Assembly: GCF_030287445.1 (NCBI RefSeq)
Contig: NZ_JASVWB010000002.1
Span: 6,572,001-6,636,000, forward strand
DNA length: 64,000 bases
Direction: 5' to 3'
Origin: Streptomyces sp. ALI-76-A
GTDB lineage: Bacteria > Actinomycetota > Actinomycetes > Streptomycetales > Streptomycetaceae
A model generated the notes under the pieces. It was not told the DNA's origin, ran no database searches, and saw only the letters and a list, made by a program, of their open reading frames with translations. This document shows, piece after piece, positions 53,447-62,327 of this stretch; positions within the stretch are counted from its first letter, which is position 1; each line of letters opens with the position of its first letter. Position numbers and translations under genes: made by a program.

Positions 53447-54274
53447 GTGAGTCCCTTCATCGGCTCCGCCGCCCGCACCCCCCGCTGGCGGCACCTGGGC
53501 GTGGACCTCACCGACGGCGTCGCCACCGTCACCCTCGCCCGCCCCGACAGACTCAACGCGCTCACCTTCGGCGCCTACGCCGACCTGCGCGACCTGCTCG
53601 CCGAGCTGTCCCGGGAGCGGTCCGTGCGGGCCCTGGTCCTGGCGGGGGAGGGGCGCGGCTTCTGCTCCGGCGGCGACGTCGACGAGATCATCGGCGCCAC
53701 CCTGTCCATGGACACCGCCCAGCTCCTCGACTTCAACCGGATGACCGGACAGGTGGTCCGGGCCGTCCGGGAGTGCCCGTTCCCGGTGATCGCGGCGGTG
53801 CACGGGGTGGCGGCGGGCGCGGGCGCGGTGCTGGCGCTGGCGGCCGACTTCCGCGTGGCCGATCCTTCGGCGCGCTTCGCCTTCCTCTTCACCCGGGTCG
53901 GCCTGTCCGGCGGCGACATGGGCGCCGCCTATCTGCTGCCCCGGGTCGTCGGACTCGGCCACGCCACCCGGCTGCTCATGCTGGGCGAGCCGGTGCGGGC
54001 GCCCGAGGCCGAGCGCATCGGCCTGGTCAGCCGGCTCACCGAGGAGGGCGGGGCGGACGGGGCCGCGCGGGCGCTGGCCCGTCGCCTGGCCGAGGGCCCG
54101 GCCCTCGCGTACGCCCAGACGAAGGCGCTGCTCACGGCGGAACTGGACATGCCTCTGGCGGCAGCGGTGGAACTGGACGCCGCGACCCAGGCCCTGCTGA
54201 TGAACGGCGAGGACTACGCCGAGTTCCACGCGGCCTTCACCGAGAAGCGCCCTGCCCGCTGGAGCGGACGGTGA
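53447..54274 (+). CDS. enoyl-CoA hydratase/isomerase family protein
   Basis: 275-aa crotonase-fold protein. Signatures are VTLARPDRLNALTFGAYADL, the oxyanion-hole pieces LAGEGRGFCSGGDVDEI and IAAVHGVAAGAGAVLALAAD, and ARFAFLFTRVGLSGGDMGAA followed by YLLPRVVGLGHA. GTG 53447 follows GGAGG nine bases upstream. A longer frame reaching 53366 lacks a site. It overlaps the monooxygenase gene by 4 bp (GTGA), so it should act on the product of that enzyme in ring cleavage or beta-oxidation of a CoA-bound aromatic. Confidence 0.92.
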   Translation: MSPFIGSAARTPRWRHLGVDLTDGVATVTLARPDRLNALTFGAYADLRDLLAELSRERSVRALVLAGEGRGFCSGGDVDEIIGATLSMDTAQLLDFNRMTGQVVRAVRECPFPVIAAVHGVAAGAGAVLALAADFRVADPSARFAFLFTRVGLSGGDMGAAYLLPRVVGLGHATRLLMLGEPVRAPEAERIGLVSRLTEEGGADGAARALARRLAEGPALAYAQTKALLTAELDMPLAAAVELDAATQALLMNGEDYAEFHAAFTEKRPARWSGR

Positions 54275-56646
54275 GCGCACCCGCCCCGGGGGTGCCGGGA
54301 AGCGCGGGAACAGCTGTGCCGGGAACCGAGAGACCAGCCACAGCACAGCCGCGTCCGCAGCCGCCGGTGGTGGCCGGCCGGCCCCGGCGCGTGGCGGTCG
54401 TCGGCGGCGGCCCCGGCGGCCTCTACGCCGCGGTCCTGCTGAAGCGTCTCGGCCCCGACCGTGACGTCACCGTCTGGGAACGCAACGCCCCCGACGACAC
54501 CTTCGGCTTCGGTGTCGTCCTCTCCGACGAGACCCTCGGCGGCATCGAACAGGCGGACCCGATCGTCTACGCGGCCCTGCGACGTGACCTCGTGCGCTGG
54601 GACGCGATAGACGTCGTCCACCGGGGCATCCGCCTCAGGTCCGCAGGGCACGGCTTCGCCGCACTCGGCAGGCACCGCCTTCTGGAGATCCTCCACGAGC
54701 GCTGCCGCGCCCTCGGCGTGGACCTGCGCTTCCGGTCCGAGGCCCCGGCCGGCCTGGAGCGGTCCTACGACCTCGTCATCGCCGCCGACGGGGTGCACAG
54801 CACCACCCGTGAGGCGTACGCCCATGTGTTCCGGCCCCAGGTGGCCGCCCACCACTGCCGTTATCTCTGGCTCGCCGCCGACTTCGCCCTGGACGCCTTC
54901 CGCTTCGAGATCGCGGAGACCGAGCACGGTGTGATGCAACTGCACGGCTATCCGTACGCGGCCGACGCCTCCACCGTGATCGTCGAGATGCGGGAGGAGG
55001 TCTGGCGGGCGGCGGGCTTCGCGGAACTCGGCCGGCGGGAGTCCGCCCGGCGCTGCGCGGAGATCTTCGCGGACGCGCTGGGCGGCAGACCGCTCAGGTC
55101 CGACAGGTCGTCCTGGACCACCTTCCGTACGGTGGTCAACGAGCGCTGGTCGCACGGCAACGTGGTCCTCCTCGGCGACGCCGCCCACACCGCCCACTTC
55201 TCCATCGGCTCCGGCACCAAGCTCGCCGTGGAGGACGCGGTGGCCCTGGCCGCCTGTCTGGAGGAACAGCCGTCCCTCGACAGGGCGTCGGCCGCCTACG
55301 AGGAGGAGCGGCGCCCCGTGGTCGCCTCCACCCAGCGGGCCGCCCGGGCCAGTTCGGAGTGGTTCGAGAACCTCGGCCTGTATCTCGACCAGCCGCCCCG
55401 CCAGTTCGCCTTCAACCTGCTCACCCGCAGCCGCCGTGTCACCCACGCCAACCTGCGGCTGCGCGACGCCCGCTTCACGTCGTCGGTGGAGCGCGCGTTC
55501 GGCTGCCCGCCCGGCACGCCCCCGATGTTCACGCCGTTCCGGCTGCGCGGTCTGACCCTGCGCAACCGGGTCGTCGTCTCGCCCATGGACCTGTACTCGG
55601 CGACCGACGGGCTCCCGGACGACTTCCACCTCGTCCACCTGGGGGCGCGGGCGCTCGGTGGCGCCGGACTGGTGATGACCGAGATGGTGTGCGTGTCCCC
55701 GGAGGGGCGGATCACGCCCGGCTGCACCGGCCTGTACACCGGCAGACAGGCCGAGGCATGGAGGCGGATCACCCACTTCGTGCACACGCGGGCGCCCGGC
55801 ACCGCGATCGGCGTGCAGCTCGGCCACAGCGGACGCAAGGGCTCGACCAAGCTGATGTGGGAGGGCATGGACGAGCCCCTGGAGGACGGCAACTGGCCGC
55901 TCGTGGCCGCCTCCCCGATCCCGTACCGGCCGGACAGCCAGCTCCCGCGCGAGCTGTGCCGTGCCCGACTCACCGACATCCGGGAGCAGTTCGCGTCGGC
56001 TGCCCGGCGTGCCGCCCGTGCCGGGTTCGATCTGCTCGAACTGCACTGCGCGCACGGTTACCTGCTCTCGGGCTTCCTCTCCCCGCTGACCAACCGCCGT
56101 ACCGACGCCTGGGGCGGCTCCCTCGCCAAGCGGCTCCGCTTCCCGCTGGAGGTCTTCGACGCGGTCCGCGGGGTGTGGCCCGAGGAGAGACCCCTGACCG
56201 TCCGCATCTCCGCCACCGACTGGGCCGAGGGCGGCACCACGGCCGAGGACGCCGTCGAGATCGCCCGCGCCTTCGCCGCGCACGGCGCCGACGCGATCGA
56301 CGTGTCGACCGGGCAGGTGGTCGCCCACGAGCGGCCCGAGCACGGGCGGTCGTACCAGACGCCGTTCGCCGACCGGATCCGGAACACGGTCGGCGTCCCG
56401 GTGATCGCGGTCGGCGCGATCTCCTCCTGGGACGACGTCAACTCCCTGATCCTGGCCGGGCGTACGGACCTGTGCGCGCTGGCCCGGCCGCATCTGTACG
56501 ACCCGCACTGGACGGTGCACGCGGCGGCCGAGCAGGGGTACGACGGACCGGGCGTCGTCTGGCCGGTGCCGTACCGGGCGGGCAGCCGCCGTCCGCCGAC
56601 GGGACGGACGGACGCCCCCAGGCCCCGCCTGGCGCCCGGCGGTTGA
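54271..56646 (+). CDS. bifunctional salicylyl-/2-aminobenzoyl-CoA monooxygenase-OYE reductase
   Basis: 791-aa two-domain flavoprotein. After a ~38-residue disordered start, residues ~40-400 are a flavin monooxygenase: RVAVVGGGPGGLYAAVLLKR, LVIAADGVHSTTREAYAHVF and VVLLGDAAHTAHFSIGSGTK. Residues ~418-780 are an Old Yellow Enzyme FMN/NADPH barrel: FTPFRLRGLTLRNRVVVSPM, GVQLGHSGRKGSTKLMWEG, FDLLELHCAHGYLLSGFLSP and RTDAWGGSLAKRLRFPLEV. This fusion is annotated bifunctional salicylyl-CoA 5-hydroxylase/oxidoreductase and is the architecture of 2-aminobenzoyl-CoA monooxygenase/reductase, which hydroxylates then reduces the ring. RidA in the cluster favours an amino substrate. GTG 54271 overlaps the hydratase stop. 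Confidence 0.93.
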   Translation: MSAPAPGVPGSAGTAVPGTERPATAQPRPQPPVVAGRPRRVAVVGGGPGGLYAAVLLKRLGPDRDVTVWERNAPDDTFGFGVVLSDETLGGIEQADPIVYAALRRDLVRWDAIDVVHRGIRLRSAGHGFAALGRHRLLEILHERCRALGVDLRFRSEAPAGLERSYDLVIAADGVHSTTREAYAHVFRPQVAAHHCRYLWLAADFALDAFRFEIAETEHGVMQLHGYPYAADASTVIVEMREEVWRAAGFAELGRRESARRCAEIFADALGGRPLRSDRSSWTTFRTVVNERWSHGNVVLLGDAAHTAHFSIGSGTKLAVEDAVALAACLEEQPSLDRASAAYEEERRPVVASTQRAARASSEWFENLGLYLDQPPRQFAFNLLTRSRRVTHANLRLRDARFTSSVERAFGCPPGTPPMFTPFRLRGLTLRNRVVVSPMDLYSATDGLPDDFHLVHLGARALGGAGLVMTEMVCVSPEGRITPGCTGLYTGRQAEAWRRITHFVHTRAPGTAIGVQLGHSGRKGSTKLMWEGMDEPLEDGNWPLVAASPIPYRPDSQLPRELCRARLTDIREQFASAARRAARAGFDLLELHCAHGYLLSGFLSPLTNRRTDAWGGSLAKRLRFPLEVFDAVRGVWPEERPLTVRISATDWAEGGTTAEDAVEIARAFAAHGADAIDVSTGQVVAHERPEHGRSYQTPFADRIRNTVGVPVIAVGAISSWDDVNSLILAGRTDLCALARPHLYDPHWTVHAAAEQGYDGPGVVWPVPYRAGSRRPPTGRTDAPRPRLAPGG

Positions 56647-56759
56647 CCTCGCTCCCAGACAGCGAGGCCGACCATGCCGGCGGTCGGCGTGGCTCCGTCC
56701 GCCCGGCCGACGAGCAGGCGGGCGCCGGTGCGCCGGCGGAGAGGGGAGACCCTCACCGG

Positions 56760-57267
56760 GGGCGGGAGTGCTCAGACCGGCCCCCGGCCGGCACCACATC
56801 CGCCGACTTCCACCGGGTCCGCTCCTGGGTCCGCGGCACCGGTGCCGGGTCCGCGGGAGGCTCGTACGGGCCGTCGGCGCCGGTCGGACCGGACAGCGTG
56901 CCCCGGCCTGCCGGGCGGGGAGCACCTTCACGTCCCGCTCGCCGCACACCGCCACCGGAGTGGCGACACGCACCTCGAGGTACGGCGTCCCGCTCGCCTC
57001 GTGCCGGGCGCGCACGGCCTGGCGGCTGTCCGCGTGCGGCGCGATCACCGGGACGACGGAACGGACAGGACGCCGTTGCGGGCGAGCACCTTGAGACCGG
57101 CCCGTACGCCGCACGTTCGTGGTGCGGGTCCGCGGGGGAGAAGCCGAGGCCCGCCACGAGGACGCGGCGGATCTCGTCGCCGTCGGATCCTCACGCGATG
57201 TCCCTGGGACCTCAGCCGCTCACCGAGGTGGCGCGCGATGGTCGTCCTGACCGCACTCGGCAGCCCG
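56760..57267 (-). pseudogene. cysC: decayed adenylylsulfate kinase (cysC)
   Basis: Pieces of an APS kinase can be read in three different minus-strand frames. Near 57267 a P-loop relic reads GLPSAVRTTIARHLGERL, where GKT has become VRT, losing the catalytic Walker Lys. Then come DEIRRVLVAGLGFSPADPHH, LARNGVLS, VVPVIAPHADSRQAVRARHE, SGTPYLEVRVATPVAVCGER and DVK, and in yet another frame GPTGADGPYEPPADPAPVPR followed by TQERTRWKSADVV. This order matches CysC, with at least three frameshifts and no N-terminal part. It explains the 653-bp gap between the monooxygenase and paaX genes. No other sulfate genes are near, so it is probably an isolated relic. Confidence 0.82.
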
Positions 57268-57299
57268 GTAAGTGCTTCAGGGACGGGTGGTGCGCCGGA

Positions 57300-58112
57300 T
57301 CACCCGCCGACGAACGCGGCGCCCGCGTCGCGCAACCGCTCGTGCAGCCCCCGGAACACCGCCGCCGACCGGCCACCCGGCCAGTCCTCGGGCAGCAGCC
57401 GGGCGGGCAGCCCGGGATCGGCGTAGGGGAGGTGGCGCCAGGAGTCCAGGGCGAGGAGGTAGTCGCGGTACGCCGCCTCGGGCGGGGTGTCCGTGCGCCG
57501 CTCCCAGTCGCGCAGCACGCCCGCGTGGGCGTCGAGGAAGGCCTCGTGCTCCTTGGCGATGGCGGCCAGGTCCCACCAGCGGGCGACCGCCTCCACGGTC
57601 GGCGCGAAGCCGAGGTGCTCGCCCCGGAAGAGGTCGACGTACGCGTCGAGCCGCAGCCGCTGGAGGGTGTGCCGGGCCTCCTCGTACAGCCGCGCCGGGG
57701 CGAGCCACACGCCGGGGGCCGCGGTGCCGAAGCCGAGGCCGGCCAGGCGGGAGCGCAGCACGTGCCGCTTCTGCCGTTCCGACTCCGGCACGGAGAACAC
57801 GGCGAGCACCCAGCCCTGGTCCTCCTCGGGCGGGGTGCCGTAGACGCGCCGGTCGCCGTCGTCGAGCAACTGGCGGGCGTCCGAGGACAGTTCGTACCCC
57901 GCCGCGCCCCGCTCCGTACGGGCCGGCACGAGCAGCCCGCGCCGTTTGAGCCGGGACACCGACGAGCGGACCGAGGGGGCGTCCACGCCGACCGCGGCCA
58001 GTAGCCGGATCAGCTCGGCGACGGGCAGCGGGCCGGGCACGAAGCGGCCGTACGCGCCGTAGAGCGTGACGATGAGAGACCGTGGTGCATGCTGCTCGGA
58101 CACATTGATCAT
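57300..58112 (-). CDS. PaaX family transcriptional repressor
   Basis: 270-aa GntR-like winged-helix repressor of the PaaX family. The N-terminal domain reads RSLIVTLYGAYGRFVPGPLP and SVRSSVSRLKRRGLLVPART. The central domain has DQGWVLAVFSVPESERQKRH, and the C-terminal region includes FRGEHLGFAPTVEAVARWWD and RDYLLALDSWRHLPYADPGL. PaaX proteins release DNA on binding aryl-CoA, here presumably the product of the adjacent CoA ligase. It lies 15 bp downstream of that ligase gene on the same strand, so both are one transcript. ATG 58112 or GTG 58103 could be the start; neither has a strong site. Confidence 0.92.
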   Translation of the reverse strand: MINVSEQHAPRSLIVTLYGAYGRFVPGPLPVAELIRLLAAVGVDAPSVRSSVSRLKRRGLLVPARTERGAAGYELSSDARQLLDDGDRRVYGTPPEEDQGWVLAVFSVPESERQKRHVLRSRLAGLGFGTAAPGVWLAPARLYEEARHTLQRLRLDAYVDLFRGEHLGFAPTVEAVARWWDLAAIAKEHEAFLDAHAGVLRDWERRTDTPPEAAYRDYLLALDSWRHLPYADPGLPARLLPEDWPGGRSAAVFRGLHERLRDAGAAFVGG

Positions 58113-58127
58113 CTTAGGTCGTCGGCA

Positions 58128-59726
58128 TCACCGCTGGTCACCATCGGTACGTAGCTTGAACCGCTGGAGCTTTCCGGTCGCCGTGCGCGGCAGCGCGTCC
58201 AGCAGGACGATCTCGCGCGGGCACTTGTAGGGCGCCAGTTCGGAGGCGACGAAGGCGCGCAGCGCCCCGGTGTCCCGTCCGGCCCCCTCCTTGAGGACCA
58301 CATGGGCCACCACCACCTGTCCGCGCGCCTCGTCGGGCCGGCCCACGACCGCCGCCTCCACCACGTCCGGGTGCCGCAGCAGGGCGTCCTCGACCTCCGG
58401 CCCCGCGATGTTGTACCCGGCCGAGATGATCATGTCGTCGGCGCGGGCCACGTACCGGAAGTAGCCGTCGGGCTCACGGACGTAGGTGTCGCCGGTGACG
58501 TTCCAGCCGCCGCGCACGTACTCCCGCTGCCGAGGGTCGGCGAGGTACCGGCAGCCGACCGGCCCGCGCACCGCCAGCAGCCCGGGCTCGCCGTCGGGCA
58601 CCGGCTCGCCGTCCTCGTCCTGCACGCGCGCGTGCCATCCCGGTACGGGAACTCCGGTCGTCCCCGGCCTGATCCGCTCGTCGGCGGCGGAGATGAAGAT
58701 GTGCAGCAGCTCGGTGGCGCCGATGCCGTTGATCAGGCGCAGCCCGGTCCGCTCGTGCCAGGCGCGCCAGGTGGCGGCGGGCAGGTTCTCACCGGCGGAG
58801 ACACAGCGGCGCAGGGACGAGACGTCGTGGGCGTCGAGTTCGCCGAGCATCGTCCGGTAGGCGGTGGGGGCCGTGAACAGCACCGAGACACGGTGCTCGG
58901 CGACGGCGGACAACAGCTGCCGCGGGCCCGCCTGTTCGAGGAGCAGGGCACTCGCGCCGGCCCGCATCGGGAAGACCACCAGGCCGCCGAGTCCGAAGGT
59001 GAACCCGAGCGGGGGACTGCCCGCGAAGACATCGTCGGGGTGGGGCCGCAGCACATGGCGCGAGAAGGTGTCCGCGATGGCCAGCACATCCCGGTGGAAG
59101 TGCATGCACCCCTTGGGGCGACCGGTGGTGCCGGAGGTGAACGCGATCAGCGCGACGTCGTCGGCCGCGGTCCGCACGGCCGGGTACGGATCGTCGGGTG
59201 CCGTCCGGGCCCGGCTGAGCAGGTCGTCGGGCGCGTCACCGCCGTACGGCGTGATCCGGAGTTCCGGTATCCCGGCCTTGGCGAGGTCGTCGAGGACCCG
59301 GACGTCGCACAGGGCGTGCCGCACCTCGGCGATCTCGCACAGCGTGCTCAGCTCGTGCGGGCGCTGCTGGGCCAGCACGGTGACGGCGACCGCGCCCGCC
59401 TTCAGCACCGCCAGCCAACAGGCGGCCAGCCAGGGCGTGGTGGGGCCGCGCAGCAGGACCCGGTTGCCGGGGACGACGCCGAGGTCACGGGTGAGGGTGT
59501 GCGCGACGCGGTCGACGCGGGCGCGGAGTTCGCCGTACGTCCAGGGCGGGCCGGCGGCCGTGCGGAACACGGGACTGTTCTCCGGGTGGCCGCGCAGCAG
59601 CTCGGCCGCGCAGTTGAGCCGCTGGGGGTAGCGCAGCTCCGGCAGGTCGAAGCGCAGCTCGGGCCACTGGCCGGGGGGCGGGAGGTGGTCGCGCGCGAAC
59701 GTGTCGACGTGGGCCGAGGAGTTCAT
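58128..59726 (-). CDS. benzoate/2-aminobenzoate-type CoA ligase
   Basis: 532-aa ANL-family adenylate-forming ligase activating an aromatic acid to its CoA thioester. The ATP loop is LIAFTSGTTGRPKGCMHFHR, with other motifs at GIGATELLHIFISA, YVRGGWNVTGDTYVREPDGY and DMIISAGYNIAGPEVEDALL and the catalytic Lys region PRTATGKLQRFKL. The benzoate-CoA ligase branch is indicated by FDLPELRYPQRLNCAAELL at the N-terminus. Divergent to the acyl-CoA dehydrogenase gene and followed by paaX, it is the likely entry enzyme of the cluster. Substrate (benzoate, anthranilate or salicylate) cannot be fixed from sequence. Confidence 0.92.
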   Translation of the reverse strand: MNSSAHVDTFARDHLPPPGQWPELRFDLPELRYPQRLNCAAELLRGHPENSPVFRTAAGPPWTYGELRARVDRVAHTLTRDLGVVPGNRVLLRGPTTPWLAACWLAVLKAGAVAVTVLAQQRPHELSTLCEIAEVRHALCDVRVLDDLAKAGIPELRITPYGGDAPDDLLSRARTAPDDPYPAVRTAADDVALIAFTSGTTGRPKGCMHFHRDVLAIADTFSRHVLRPHPDDVFAGSPPLGFTFGLGGLVVFPMRAGASALLLEQAGPRQLLSAVAEHRVSVLFTAPTAYRTMLGELDAHDVSSLRRCVSAGENLPAATWRAWHERTGLRLINGIGATELLHIFISAADERIRPGTTGVPVPGWHARVQDEDGEPVPDGEPGLLAVRGPVGCRYLADPRQREYVRGGWNVTGDTYVREPDGYFRYVARADDMIISAGYNIAGPEVEDALLRHPDVVEAAVVGRPDEARGQVVVAHVVLKEGAGRDTGALRAFVASELAPYKCPREIVLLDALPRTATGKLQRFKLRTDGDQR

Positions 59727-59997
59727 GGCGTTCGCCCCCTTGCCTTGTGGGCGTCGGTGGTGGGCGGCGGGGTGTGGCTCGGGGCGGCAGCTCGGGTGGG
59801 GCTCGGGGTGGGGCTCGGGTGTGAATCCTCGTGCGGGTCCGACCGCGGGTTCGACCGCGGGTCCTCTTGCGGTCCGGGTGCGGACACGTGGAGGGCTCGC
59901 GCAACGAGCGTAACGTGTTGGTGACGGCAGTCAACGGTGCGCGATACCGTCGAGGGGAGTGGCCCGTGGCCCACGCCCACGGGGAGAGAGGACGGCG

Positions 59998-61368
59998 ATG
60001 CCCGCATTCTCGCTCGACCCGGAACAGGCCGCCTGGTGCGCCCGGTTGCGCACCCTGGCCGCGGACCGGCTGCACCCGCTCGCCGAGCGGGGGCGACCGG
60101 GTCGGGTGAACCGTCCCCTGGTCGCCGGACTCGCCGAACTCGGCCTGCTGTCCCGCCTGTTCACCTCCGGCGCCCTGGACCTCTGCCTCATGCGGGAGTC
60201 CCTGGCGTACGCCTGCACCGAGGCGGAGACCGCCCTCGCCCTCCAGGGCCTGGGCGCGCATCCGGTGCACGCCCACGGCACCCCGGCCCAGCGGGCCCGC
60301 TGGCTGCCCCGGGTCGCCGACGGCACGGCGGTGGCCGCGTTCGCCCTGAGCGAGCCGGGCGCGGGCTCGGACGCGGCGGCACTGGCTCTGCGGGCGGAGC
60401 GGCCGCAGGACGCGCACCGAGGGGCGGCTGCGGGAGGTGCCGGGTCCGTGCAGCACGCGCACCGAGCGGCGGCTGGGGGAGGTGCCGGCCCCGGACAGGG
60501 CGCGTACCGGGCCGCGGCGGTACCGGAAGGCACCACCTCCGCACCGGACAAGGAGTCACCCGTTCCGCCGGGATGGGTGAGTGCCGCCTCCTCCGCCGGC
60601 ACAGACGCCGCGACCCCGCTCGGCGCCGAGCCGGACGGACGTGCCCGCTGGCGGCTCAGCGGGGAGAAGTGCTGGATCTCCAACGCGCCCGAGGCCGACT
60701 TCTACACCGTCTTCGCCCGCACCACCGCCGGTGCCGGCGCCCGTGGTGTCACCGCCTTCCTCGTGCCGGCCGACCGGCCCGGCCTGACCGGCACCGGGAT
60801 CGACATGCTCGCGCCGCACCCCATCGGCGCCCTTGACTTCGACGCGGTGCCGGTGACCGCGGACGACGTGCTCGGCGAGGTCGACCGCGGCTTCCGGGTC
60901 GCCATGGGCACCCTCGACCTCTTCCGGCCCAGCGTCGGCGCGTTCGCGGTCGGCATGGCCCAGGCGGCACTCGACGCGACCCTCACCCACACCGCCCGAC
61001 GGGACGCCTTCGGCGGCCCGCTGCGGGAGCTCCAGACGGTCGCCCACCAGGTCGCCGAGATGGCCCTGCGCACCGAGGCGGCCCGCCTGATGGTGTACGC
61101 GGCGGCGACGGCGTACGACGAGGGCGCGCCGGACGTCCCGGGGCGCGCGGCGATGGCCAAGCTGCTCGCCACCGAGACCGCGCAGTACGTCGTCGACGCG
61201 GCCGTCCAACTGCACGGCGCCCGGGCCCTGTGCCGCGGCCACCTCCTCGAACACCTCTACCGCGAGGTGCGCGCGCCGCGCGTCTACGAGGGCGCGAGCG
61301 AGATCCAACGCGGCATCATCGCCCGGGAGTTGTACGCGACCATGGACGCCCAGGAGGCCGACGCGTGA
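59998..61368 (+). CDS. acyl-CoA dehydrogenase with a repeat insertion
   Basis: 456-aa FAD acyl-CoA dehydrogenase. Recognisable parts are VAAFALSEPGAGSDAAALAL, RLSGEKCWISNAPEADFYTV, DVLGEVDRGFRVAMGTLDLF, AFGGPLRELQTVAHQVAEMA and the terminal ARVYEGASEIQRGIIARELY-like segment (RVYEGASEIQRGIIA). Between about residues 137 and 215, a ~75-aa insertion rich in Ala/Gly interrupts the beta domain just before the flavin-contacting WIS strand. It contains three 15-aa repeats encoded by 45-bp units. ATG 59998 follows GGAGAGAGGACGG. It is coupled to ridA by a GTGA overlap and should oxidise a ring-reduced or dearomatised acyl-CoA. Confidence 0.9.
   Translation: MPAFSLDPEQAAWCARLRTLAADRLHPLAERGRPGRVNRPLVAGLAELGLLSRLFTSGALDLCLMRESLAYACTEAETALALQGLGAHPVHAHGTPAQRARWLPRVADGTAVAAFALSEPGAGSDAAALALRAERPQDAHRGAAAGGAGSVQHAHRAAAGGGAGPGQGAYRAAAVPEGTTSAPDKESPVPPGWVSAASSAGTDAATPLGAEPDGRARWRLSGEKCWISNAPEADFYTVFARTTAGAGARGVTAFLVPADRPGLTGTGIDMLAPHPIGALDFDAVPVTADDVLGEVDRGFRVAMGTLDLFRPSVGAFAVGMAQAALDATLTHTARRDAFGGPLRELQTVAHQVAEMALRTEAARLMVYAAATAYDEGAPDVPGRAAMAKLLATETAQYVVDAAVQLHGARALCRGHLLEHLYREVRAPRVYEGASEIQRGIIARELYATMDAQEADA
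60412..60520 (+). repeat. 45-bp tandem repeat within the dehydrogenase gene
   Basis: Units start at 60412, 60457 and 60502 (third partial), encoding AHRGAAAGGAGSVQH, AHRAAAGGGAGPGQG and AYRAAAVPEG. The period is a multiple of three, so the reading frame is kept. Confidence 0.88.
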
Positions 61369-61763
61369 CCGTCGAGCGAGTCAACCCGCCCGGACTCTCT
61401 CCGCCCACCGGCTTCTCGCACGCGGTCGTCGCGACCGGCACCCGGGTGGTCTTCCTGGCCGGCCAGACCGCCCTGGACACCGACGGCAAGCTCGTCGGCG
61501 GCACCCTCCCCGAGCAGTTCGAGAGGTCCCTCGGCAACCTCCTGGCCGCCCTGCGCGCCGCCGGCGGTACCCCGAGCGACCTCGCCCGGGTCACCGTCTA
61601 CGCCACGGACATCACCGCGTACCGCGCCCACGCCGGCGAACTCGGCCGGATCTGGCGGAGGTTGGCGGGCCGCGACTATCCGGCCATGGCGGTGGTGGAG
61701 GTCGTACGCCTGTGGGACGACCAGGCCGCCGTCGAACTGGACGGGTTCGCCGTCCTGCCGTGA
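61365..61763 (+). CDS. RidA family enamine/imine deaminase
   Basis: 132-aa YjgF/YER057c/UK114 protein. The family pattern shows in FSHAVVATGTRVVFLAGQTA, EQFERSLGNLLAALRAAGGT and LARVTVYATDITAYRAHAGE, ending with YPAMAVVEVVRLWDDQAAVE. A conserved Arg for carboxylate binding falls in VEVVRLW rather than the canonical RxxxE spacing, so it belongs to a non-RidA clade. It would hydrolyse imine intermediates, fitting an amino-aromatic substrate for this cluster. GTG 61365 overlaps the dehydrogenase stop. Confidence 0.9.
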   Translation: MTVERVNPPGLSPPTGFSHAVVATGTRVVFLAGQTALDTDGKLVGGTLPEQFERSLGNLLAALRAAGGTPSDLARVTVYATDITAYRAHAGELGRIWRRLAGRDYPAMAVVEVVRLWDDQAAVELDGFAVLP

Positions 61764-61852
61764 GGACGGGGGACGAGCCCCGGCCCGCACCTCGCCGAGA
61801 GGGTGGGCGGCGGCCCATGCGGCGGCCGGGTGCCTCCGCCTGGCCGCAGTGG

Positions 61853-62012
61853 TCAGGCGGCGGTCGGCAGCCGCTCGGCGGGTGCCCGGTGCGGGGCGAC
61901 GGCGCTGCCGTCGGGCAGCAGTTCACCGGTGTCGTCGAAGACGATCGCGCCGTCGCAGTGCAGGTTCCAGCCCTGCTCGGGGTGGGCGGCGACGACAGCG
62001 CCCGCCACCGCC
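61853..62012 (-). pseudogene. truncated DUF5999 gene
   Basis: The minus strand encodes VVAAHPEQGWNLHCDGAIVF followed by DDTGELLPDGSAVAPHR and a stop at 61853, the C-terminal two-thirds of the ~65-aa Streptomyces DUF5999 family. The usual Cys/His-rich start (MCPHQPxCPSAD) is missing. At about 62012 the homology stops and the opposite strand begins to encode a replication-type protein, so the gene was cut by insertion or recombination of foreign DNA. Confidence 0.75.
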
Positions 62013-62327
62013 GTCTCGGTCAACGACCTGATCGGCGAGTACGTCGCCGCGTGCGACGAGCGTCCGCCCAGCGACGTGATCGGACACCTCGGCCGCATCG
62101 TCAAGAAGCTTCTCGGTGAGGGCATCGCCTCAGAACACGTCCGCGCCGGACTGAAGCGCTTCGCGGAGATCCAGGGCCACCCCAGCCGCCTGCCGAGCCT
62201 GGTCAACGACGCCATGAACGCACGAGCGGCCGGTTCGGCACGGCCGGGAATCCGGCCTGACGTGCCCGCTCACCAGGCGTGTACCAACCCGGTCGACGCT
62301 GCCGCCGCCTACGCCGAGGAGCTGTGA
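62013..62327 (+). pseudogene. C-terminal fragment of a plasmid/phage replication-type protein
   Basis: About 105 codons reading NDLIGEYVAACDERPPSDVI, GHLGRIVKKLLGEGIASEHV and RAGLKRFAEIQGHPSRLPSL, ending AAAAYAEEL. This resembles the C-terminus of actinophage or integrative-element helix-turn-helix/replication proteins that precede DnaC-like loaders. There is no proper start: the frame continues upstream only into the antisense of the DUF5999 gene. Its stop overlaps the next GTG (GTGA), the original coupling of the two element genes. Confidence 0.65.
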
